From a virus, in the IMG/VR virus record IMGVR_UViG_3300043399_000297, positions 180,023-244,022 of that record: 64,000 bases of DNA. One strand, 5' to 3'. Shown here one piece after another: positions 16,338 through 22,886 of the stretch (positions within the stretch are counted from its first letter, which is position 1; every line of letters begins with the position of its first letter). A program made the position numbers and the translations under genes. Under the pieces are notes generated by a model that saw only the letters and a program-made list of their open reading frames with translations, was not told where the DNA came from and did not search any database.

Positions 16338-17723
16338 ATGAAAATTAAAGATATCTATGAAAGTACTACTAGTGGCGCTATCGCTACAGTAGCCTCTCCA
16401 ATGACCACACAATCTCGTAATGCTAGTATCTATGGTGGTAAGAAGGGCGGCAATCTACTTACTGGCACAAAAACTAAAAAGAAGTATGCTAACTCTATTT
16501 CAGAATCGCCAGCTACCGATAAGAGTAACTATTCGGTTGTAAAGGCAGAAGATCACAAGGGAAAGCCGTGTTTCAAAGTAGAATATAAAGGCAAGCCTGC
16601 GTTAAGCACTAGAATCTTTAGAACTAGAGAGGACGCTAATAAGGCGATTGCTAAGATGACAACTGTTAACGAAAGCAAGATGAAAGAGCTTTCTATGGAT
16701 CTTAAAGATATGGACAATGGCAATTTCAAAAAGAAATATGGCAAAAGCAAAGAACAAATGAGATTATCATTAGGTGATCCTGAATCAAAGAAGACGGTTC
16801 ACGAGGCACATCTAGAAGAAGATGATTCCAAGTATAAGCTGGCTAAATTTAATTACAAATCCAATCGGTTTGAACACCACAGTGATCACGACACTGCGGA
16901 TCAGGCCCGCACTGCGGCCCGGTCATTATTAGGCGGAAGACACGGTAATCAAATACGTATCACTGACCCAGCAGGAGAAAAGATTTCATTAAAAAAGAAG
17001 CCAGTAAAGGAAGCACATCTAGAAGAAGACGATTTGATTCTTGTGCCGGGGCAAGGTCATAAATTAAAGACAGGTTTTCATAAGTTTGATCCAGATAAAG
17101 CAGAACATGAGGGCGAAACATTAAAGAATAGTCTTAGAACTATTGCTCGCAATGCTAAAGAACTTCATAGTAGATTAGAAAATCACGATCAATTTCCAGA
17201 ATGGGTAAGTGAAAAGATTGGCACTATTAAGGGTATGATGACTAGTGTTACTGAATATCTCATTAGTCACCAAGAAGGTGATGCCCTAGATGAGCCAACT
17301 GAAATGGCAACTACAGCCGGCGTTATTGCAGGTGGCGGCGTTGGTGAGGCTGCTGACCCAATCGCAAAAAGAATCACTGTCAAAAAATGGGGCGGAAATG
17401 ACATGCATAGCTGGGCTGTTCTAGTCGACGGTAAGCCAGCAGTCACTGGATTGGGTAAGAACGAAGTCAACTATTACAAGAATATGGTAATGAAAAAATT
17501 ACGAGATAAGCCACATTTAACCGGAACTAATATTGAAGAAGCACAGACAATGAGCGGTGCATTAAAGAACACTCTCGCTAAAGCAGAGACTGGTTCTAAG
17601 CTAGATCAAAGTATCAAAAGACATAATGCTAATATCAAAGCCGGGCAATCTGGTACATTAAAGAATGCCCCAACTGGTTATCACTTTGATAGCAAGGGCT
17701 ATTGCAGATTGGGAGATAAGTGA
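16338..17723 (+). CDS. Putative internal head protein with repeated protease-site segments
   Basis: 461 aa. Short N-terminal targeting-like segment MKIKDIYE/S (IYE is an (L/I)xE site). The octapeptide EAHLEEDD occurs twice (bases 16803-16826 and 17010-17033), each holding an LEE site, and NIEEAQ gives another; between them lie small beta-alpha modules (near residues 55-110, 165-220, 340-390) with the pattern V-x-V-x-GKP-x...A. This looks like a chain of modules separable by a gp21-type protease. Basic, Lys-rich. Late promoter. No enzyme motif recognised. Confidence 0.5.
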   Translation: MKIKDIYESTTSGAIATVASPMTTQSRNASIYGGKKGGNLLTGTKTKKKYANSISESPATDKSNYSVVKAEDHKGKPCFKVEYKGKPALSTRIFRTREDANKAIAKMTTVNESKMKELSMDLKDMDNGNFKKKYGKSKEQMRLSLGDPESKKTVHEAHLEEDDSKYKLAKFNYKSNRFEHHSDHDTADQARTAARSLLGGRHGNQIRITDPAGEKISLKKKPVKEAHLEEDDLILVPGQGHKLKTGFHKFDPDKAEHEGETLKNSLRTIARNAKELHSRLENHDQFPEWVSEKIGTIKGMMTSVTEYLISHQEGDALDEPTEMATTAGVIAGGGVGEAADPIAKRITVKKWGGNDMHSWAVLVDGKPAVTGLGKNEVNYYKNMVMKKLRDKPHLTGTNIEEAQTMSGALKNTLAKAETGSKLDQSIKRHNANIKAGQSGTLKNAPTGYHFDSKGYCRLGDK

Positions 17724-17725
17724 GG

Positions 17726-18373
17726 TCACTTTGACTTACACTTGTCTCCGTGCCATCGCTTAAAGTTTGACGCTCCCTTACCGGAAGTTCCGCAATGTTC
17801 ACACTTCCAAAGTTGCTGGGATGGGTGAGTTCCGTTTTCTAACATTTCGCGGTTTCTTGCTTTATGGTAGCCTGCACCTTGCCAAGGATGAGTGCCGTTC
17901 TTTACGCGGTCACTAGCAACACTTGTTCCATCCGGCCTCTTTAAAAATGGATTAGTGCCATCTTTAACTCTATCACTAGTTCTACTAGTACCGTCGGCAC
18001 GCCTAAGAAAAGGATGAGTGCCGTTCTTAACTCTCTTTAAGTTTCGTTTAGTAGCAGCTTCTTTGTCTAAGAAATGATGGACGCCAGCCGCCAGCCTTTC
18101 GTATGCTGCCTTTCTTGACAATTCCGACTTTTCTTCCGGCGTTATTTGTATATGCCCGCTGATCTTTAAACAAGCGGACCAATCACCCTGTGAATAATGA
18201 ATGTCATAGTGTTCTTTGATAGATACCGCGATTAGATTATTAGGGTCATTATTTGAACGCTTACCGTCGATATGATGAATCTCATACTTTCTTCCGGTTT
18301 CGTCTTTCGGTATTTGACCATAATGATGTTCATATATTCTACGGTACTTGTCTGTACCACAATAAATACACAT
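17726..18373 (-). CDS. HNH homing endonuclease with NGTHPF repeats
   Basis: 215 aa. HNH core: YGQIPKDETGRKYEIHHIDG, KRSNNDPNNLIAVSIKEHYDIHYSQGDW (residues about 16-65). It is followed by five degenerate repeats containing NGTHPF or DGTNPF (about residues 90-190) and a zinc finger CEHCGTSGKGASNFKRWHGDKC. The repeats are probably DNA-reading modules. It is a close paralog of the gene at 53054 and shares its two-hairpin leader and late promoter. Two bases separate its stop from the convergent gene. Confidence 0.88.
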   Translation of the reverse strand: MCIYCGTDKYRRIYEHHYGQIPKDETGRKYEIHHIDGKRSNNDPNNLIAVSIKEHYDIHYSQGDWSACLKISGHIQITPEEKSELSRKAAYERLAAGVHHFLDKEAATKRNLKRVKNGTHPFLRRADGTSRTSDRVKDGTNPFLKRPDGTSVASDRVKNGTHPWQGAGYHKARNREMLENGTHPSQQLWKCEHCGTSGKGASNFKRWHGDKCKSK

Positions 18374-18440
18374 AGCTGATGCTCCTTGTAAGCGTTAGAG
18401 TAGTTGGGTATTACCAGTACCGTGAACTACATTATATTTC
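18374..18440 (-). promoter_or_regulatory. Conserved two-hairpin mRNA leader, copy B
   Basis: Hairpin I: GTAGTT/AACTAC with inner GGTA/TACC and loop CTGGTAA. Hairpin II: ACGCT/AGCAT around AAGGAG. Compensatory changes relative to copies A and C. Confidence 0.6.
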
Positions 18441-18448
18441 TATTTATA
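18441..18448 (-). promoter_or_regulatory. Late promoter TATAAATA (minus strand)
   Basis: Exact consensus upstream of leader copy B. The opposite strand has a weaker ACTAAATA at about 18448-18455, which could serve the gene starting at 18484. Confidence 0.65.
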
Positions 18449-18483
18449 CTAAATACATAATAATGACATTTAAGGAGACCGGC

Positions 18484-19806
18484 GTGAGTTCAATAATGAA
18501 AGGGATCGTAGACGAAGGCGAGAGCGTATCCGTTCTTTACATTGACGGGAAACCATCAACAAAGTATTCTAAATCACACGAAGCAGAAGAAGATGCAAAA
18601 CGACTTCGCGTAAAGTTTCCGAACAAGAAGATTGAAATCAAGCAAGAAGTTCGTGAGGTTAAGCAGCGTTTAGACCCTAAGTGCTGGAAAGGTAAGCACA
18701 AAGAAGGCACAAAGATTAAAGGCGGTGTAAGAGTTAATAATTGCGTCCCAAATGAAAGTGTTGAAGAAGCGTCAAGTCCTGCACAACAGGCTGCTATTGC
18801 CATCAATATGAAAAAGCAAGGTAAAAAGCCAAAGAACGAAGATTATACCGGACAATTCACAGCAGAAAGAACAGCAGCAATTAATCCATACGGTGGATTA
18901 AAAGATCGTCAATATAGAGGTGCAATTAATGAAGGTGATGACAATTACGAAATTGGTTCTCAGCTTTTAGACATTGCATATGAAATGAAAGAACTTGCTG
19001 AAAGTGCAATGCGTTTAGTTAGAGGAACACCTGAAGAAGGTAGAGCTAAATCATATTGGTATCCTCATATCTTAATGGCAATCACTGATGATCATGGTTA
19101 TATGGGTAAGAATATGGCTACACTGATGGGGTCTGCTGAAGCACTTATGAGTGGTGATGAAGATGAGATAGGTGAGGCTCGCGACCCTGCAATGGTCAAA
19201 GCAGCAAACAAGAATCTAGTAGACTTAGCATCCGGTGAAGTTCGTCGCAGAGAAATAGCAAGAAGAAAAGCAGAAAAAGCACAAAGGCAAGCGTCAAAAT
19301 ACCTAGCTAGTCTAGATAGACCAAAGAAAAAATCTAAGCAAGATTTACAAATGCTTTGGTCTAAGATTGAGGGCGTAATTTCCAACTCTTTCCCAGACGG
19401 TGATCCATATGATCAATTATGGCCATATATGCAAAAGAATGGATTTACACAAGATGATGTAGAACGAGCATCAAAGATGAATGGCTATAAGGATCTATGG
19501 GACTATTGGGATACGTTAGCTAACGATATTGAAACAGATATGCGGTATGATTGGGAACATAGTGGTCGTCAAGGTCCTGAACCAAAGATACATAGATTTG
19601 GAATGAATGAAACACCAGACACTTCTGGGCCAATTGGCACTCAGCCCGGCGGTTGGCGCAGAACAGATATGGATGAAGATACTTCATTTGGAACTGGTAT
19701 GGGACAAGGTGGCAATGCCGGCCAATCATATCGTAAGTTCAGACCAAAAAGTGCAGGAACTTTCAAAGAAAGTGCAATCTTAAAAGGAATCACTAGTGAG
19801 AGCTAA
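18484..19806 (+). CDS. Putative head/prohead core protein
   Basis: 440 aa from the GTG at 18484, chosen for the AAGGAG ending 6 nt upstream; an ATG at 18463 is in frame. Contains CWKGKHKEGTKIKGGVRVNN near residue 62, a motif I have seen in many structural/core proteins of marine T4-like phages. Then a charged helical region (RREIARRKAEKAQRQASKYL) and a Gly-rich C-terminus ending KESAILKGITSES. No catalytic site. The stop overlaps the start of the amidoligase-like gene. Confidence 0.5.
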   Translation: MSSIMKGIVDEGESVSVLYIDGKPSTKYSKSHEAEEDAKRLRVKFPNKKIEIKQEVREVKQRLDPKCWKGKHKEGTKIKGGVRVNNCVPNESVEEASSPAQQAAIAINMKKQGKKPKNEDYTGQFTAERTAAINPYGGLKDRQYRGAINEGDDNYEIGSQLLDIAYEMKELAESAMRLVRGTPEEGRAKSYWYPHILMAITDDHGYMGKNMATLMGSAEALMSGDEDEIGEARDPAMVKAANKNLVDLASGEVRRREIARRKAEKAQRQASKYLASLDRPKKKSKQDLQMLWSKIEGVISNSFPDGDPYDQLWPYMQKNGFTQDDVERASKMNGYKDLWDYWDTLANDIETDMRYDWEHSGRQGPEPKIHRFGMNETPDTSGPIGTQPGGWRRTDMDEDTSFGTGMGQGGNAGQSYRKFRPKSAGTFKESAILKGITSES

Positions 19807-22084
19807 AGAGTTCCTACTAGAAAATACTGTTGATGAAGCTAAGATGAATCCATCTAGCTTTGCCAACGCCATTAAAGAAGGCGGGGATAAAGGTGTATTG
19901 GTTGGCTTTGAGTTTGAAGTATGCATACCTAAAAAAACATTAAATATGGTACCTAAAGAAGAAAAAAAATATGATGAAATTATAGCTGAGGCATTCAAAT
20001 CAGAAATTAGCTTATATGATTGGTACTACACATCTAATGGCCCATATTATAGTATATCAATCACGCCTAGAAAATTTGATATATTATTCAAAGTTAAGCC
20101 TGGTATGGGTAAGTTTAACACTTTTAGTGATTTGTTAAGATCAATGTCTAAAGACGAAAAAGAAGAAAATGAAACATATGGCGATTTAATGAAGTTAATG
20201 TTTGATAAACATCCTGAGGCGATTGAAGAAAAGTTTTTTAAGTATTTTGACGTAGAAGATCCAAAGAAAGTATATAAATTCTTAGCAGGAACAGAACAGT
20301 TTAATCTTGATAATCAAGATGAATATGATTACTGGGATAATCATAATCCAAATTATGATAAAGCTGCTACTGTCTTAAAGCCTGCGGTTGAGCAAGCGAT
20401 GAACGCTGAAGTAGAGGTATTTCACGAATACCACGAATCTAGCAAAAACACTACAAGTTGGTACATTGAACCAGATGGCAGCTTAGAACCAAATAGTGGT
20501 GATGCCGCAGCAGAAATCGTAAGCCCGCCACTTCCAGCTGATCAAGCAATGAATGCGTTAAAAAGCTTTTATGCAATGGCTAAGCAACTTAAACTATATA
20601 CGAGCGCAGATAACAGCACAGGTTTGCATATCAATGTAAGTATTCCAGGAACATTAGATGTATTGAAACTTGCTGTGTTCTTAGGGGAACAATATGTATT
20701 AAAATATTTTGGTCGCGAAGATAATGAATATGTAAAAAGCGTAATACAAACTTTGCAAGGTTATACTCCATCACAAGTCTATAAACAAACAGCTAATCGC
20801 AGTAAAAAGAACAAAAAAGTTCAACATCAAATTAATTACAAAGCATTGCAAAAAATAATCAATAAGGAAACTGGTGATCACTTTGCAAGTATTAGCAGTA
20901 ATGGCAAATATATTAGCTTTAGGCACGCCGGCGGAAATTACTTAAGTGACTATAGTAGTATAGTCAACATTGTAGGTAGATTTGTTCAAGCAATGATTAT
21001 TGCAAGCGATCCTGAAATGTATAAGCAAGAATACTTAAAGAAGCTTGTTAAATTATTTGGTGCTCCTGTTACACAACCAACTGGCATTAAAGCTGTTAGA
21101 ACAACTATTGATCAAATAAAGCAAAATGGTATCCCTGTTATACAAATAGCTATGATGTATCCGAAGAAACGCACTGCAACAAATTGGGACAATCTAGAAC
21201 AAAACATAATTTATGGTCATACTCGTTCATATAAGGTAAATCAATATTTTAATGTGGGCGGCGAAGAAATACAGAAAAATAGCCAGCAAGCTAAAAATAT
21301 GATCTTGGAAAAACTCAGAGGTAATGCAAGGCAGGAAGTGTCTAAGTTAGGAGTAGAAAACTTTGCTCTTTCTATCATATATCCTAACTTAGACACATTG
21401 CCACAATTATATCAATTTTTTAAAGAAGGTGGTGAATTAATTTATACTACTTTCGGATCAACAATCACCGGTGACAAATACCCGGCAGCATTAAGTGAAG
21501 ATAGTCTACCCTACAATGATCCTATAGTGCAGCAATATGTCAGGAAATTGATTGCTCAAAGTAAATCTACTGTGGACGAAACAGTAAGCACTGGACAAGG
21601 TGGCGGAAGTGCTGGAAATAATGGTGGTCAAATGGTAGGTGGACCCACTACATATGAACAAGAATATAACAAGTTTAAAAGGAAGGGTCCTCGTCGTATC
21701 ATTGCGATGACTTATGAAGATCAAGGTGCTGAAACTATCACGTTGACTGACTTATATAAACAAGAGAAACCAGACGACAATGAGCAAATCTGGGACTACG
21801 GTACTATGATATGGGATACTCCATTTGAAATTAAAAAGATCACACCTAGAGAACTAGACTTTAATTTAGCGCATCAATATGATGTAGAAGGTATTGAAGA
21901 CTTGTTTGATAGGATGGAACCAGAACAACACGACATTGTTAATGCATACATCAAAGATCCTAATCTTTCAAATTATATTATCGTATTAGATAATGGGCAC
22001 ATTGTAGATGGTAATCATAGAGCTATTGCAGCGGTATTAACTAAAAAACCATTAAGATATATAGATATCGGGGAGGAAGGATAA
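19796..22084 (+). CDS. Amidoligase-like protein with C-terminal ParB-like domain
   Basis: 762 aa. Residues 1-10 (MRAKEFLLE/N) look like a T4 capsid-targeting sequence with an LLE cut site. An amidoligase (COOH-NH2 ligase, glutamine-synthetase-like fold) follows: VGFEFE at 36-41, EPDGSLEP near 225, AAEIVSPPL near 240, STGLHINVS near 274, then a GNYLSDY segment. The C-terminus (about 660-762) carries IIVLDNGHIVDGNHRAIAA, the core of ParB/sulfiredoxin-like domains. Such ligases join an amine to a carboxylate using ATP. GTG start with AAAAGGAA. Paralog of the gene at 22887. Packaging and substrate are inferences. Confidence 0.6.
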   Translation: MRAKEFLLENTVDEAKMNPSSFANAIKEGGDKGVLVGFEFEVCIPKKTLNMVPKEEKKYDEIIAEAFKSEISLYDWYYTSNGPYYSISITPRKFDILFKVKPGMGKFNTFSDLLRSMSKDEKEENETYGDLMKLMFDKHPEAIEEKFFKYFDVEDPKKVYKFLAGTEQFNLDNQDEYDYWDNHNPNYDKAATVLKPAVEQAMNAEVEVFHEYHESSKNTTSWYIEPDGSLEPNSGDAAAEIVSPPLPADQAMNALKSFYAMAKQLKLYTSADNSTGLHINVSIPGTLDVLKLAVFLGEQYVLKYFGREDNEYVKSVIQTLQGYTPSQVYKQTANRSKKNKKVQHQINYKALQKIINKETGDHFASISSNGKYISFRHAGGNYLSDYSSIVNIVGRFVQAMIIASDPEMYKQEYLKKLVKLFGAPVTQPTGIKAVRTTIDQIKQNGIPVIQIAMMYPKKRTATNWDNLEQNIIYGHTRSYKVNQYFNVGGEEIQKNSQQAKNMILEKLRGNARQEVSKLGVENFALSIIYPNLDTLPQLYQFFKEGGELIYTTFGSTITGDKYPAALSEDSLPYNDPIVQQYVRKLIAQSKSTVDETVSTGQGGGSAGNNGGQMVGGPTTYEQEYNKFKRKGPRRIIAMTYEDQGAETITLTDLYKQEKPDDNEQIWDYGTMIWDTPFEIKKITPRELDFNLAHQYDVEGIEDLFDRMEPEQHDIVNAYIKDPNLSNYIIVLDNGHIVDGNHRAIAAVLTKKPLRYIDIGEEG

Positions 22085-22203
22085 TGAGAACTTACACCTT
22101 TAACGCACTATGCAAAAGCGGGGAATGGAAAACTACTACATTTGAAGCCGCTAGTTATAAAGAAGCAAGACAAATATTGCAAGACTTTATTGAGAACAAC
22201 TAA
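22084..22203 (+). CDS. 39-aa single-module protein
   Basis: 39 aa, overlapping the previous stop by TAATG and the next start likewise. The pattern (YTFNAL..., TFEAASYKEARQILQDFI) matches one copy of the repeat module found six times in the C-terminus of the 22887 product. It may be a stand-alone version of that module. Function unknown. Confidence 0.6.
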   Translation: MRTYTFNALCKSGEWKTTTFEAASYKEARQILQDFIENN

Positions 22204-22418
22204 TGAAAGAGGGATTGATAAAAGATATATTAATGGCGATATTTCCTTTATTATTGACAGGAGTAGGTTACCTATTAATGACTGTCATTGACCTGCAGGA
22301 ACAAATACAATTAATACAAGATAATAACCAAATTGCAAGAGACCAACTCAAAGATGATATTGAAGATGAGATTCACGACTTGGACAAAAGAGTTGCTGTT
22401 CTTGAATCAAAACAATAA
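22203..22418 (+). CDS. Small membrane protein with coiled coil
   Basis: 71 aa. One hydrophobic helix (ILMAIFPLLLTGVGYLLMTV, about residues 9-28), then a polar coiled coil (LQEQIQLIQDNNQIARDQLK, EIHDLDKRVAVLESKQ). The layout resembles i-spanins and small phage membrane proteins near lysis or virion genes. No partner lipoprotein adjacent. Coupled to the preceding gene (TAATG). Confidence 0.6.
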   Translation: MKEGLIKDILMAIFPLLLTGVGYLLMTVIDLQEQIQLIQDNNQIARDQLKDDIEDEIHDLDKRVAVLESKQ

Positions 22419-22421
22419 ATA
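22414..22421 (+). promoter_or_regulatory. Late promoter box AATAAATA
   Basis: AATAAATA, 18 nt before the ATG at 22440; spacing as for other late boxes. Confidence 0.5.
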
Positions 22422-22439
22422 GTCTATAGGACTTATATT

Positions 22440-22883
22440 ATGTTAGCAGATACACTTAAAACACTATTGGCAACAGCCTATGCCCTATCTATCAAGGCAC
22501 AGAATTTTCACTGGAACGTAGAGGGTCCAGACTTCCCCCAATATCACGAATTCTTTAGTAACTATTACTCAGAAGTATATGACAACACCATTGACAAGAT
22601 AGCTGAAATCATTCGCCAGCTTGATAGTTATACACCTGGCAGTATAACTCGTTATGCTGAACTAAGTCAAATTGAAGACCAAACGAAGATTCCACGAGCC
22701 GAATTAATGATGCAGGAATTATACTATGATAATGATATCATACTCGGGATGTATAAGCAAGCCTTCCACGTAGCAAATGATGCCGACGAACAGGGTATTG
22801 CTAACTTCATTGCAGAACGCATTGACGCCCACAGTAAACACAAGTGGATGTTAAGAAGCATTTTAAAAACAGCGAGGGCCTAA
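22440..22883 (+). CDS. dps: Dps-like ferritin
   Basis: 147 aa four-helix ferritin-like protein. Dps signature: KAQNFHWNVEGPDF with the first His ligand, YHEFF with the second, and YDNTIDKIAEIIRQL with the Asp/Glu of the intersubunit ferroxidase centre. A full-length Dps core (E. coli 167 aa) without the long basic N-tail used for DNA binding. Expected role: binding and oxidising iron, protecting DNA from peroxide. Its place among head-type genes and its late promoter suggest it may be packaged, but it lacks the targeting-like N-terminus. Confidence 0.85.
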   Translation: MLADTLKTLLATAYALSIKAQNFHWNVEGPDFPQYHEFFSNYYSEVYDNTIDKIAEIIRQLDSYTPGSITRYAELSQIEDQTKIPRAELMMQELYYDNDIILGMYKQAFHVANDADEQGIANFIAERIDAHSKHKWMLRSILKTARA

Positions 22884-22886
22884 CAC

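Noticed and set aside
17718-17731. AAGTGA-GG-TCACTT repeat at the convergent stops near 17723
   Set aside because: Only 6 bp stem with a 2-nt loop and no T-run; likely incidental.
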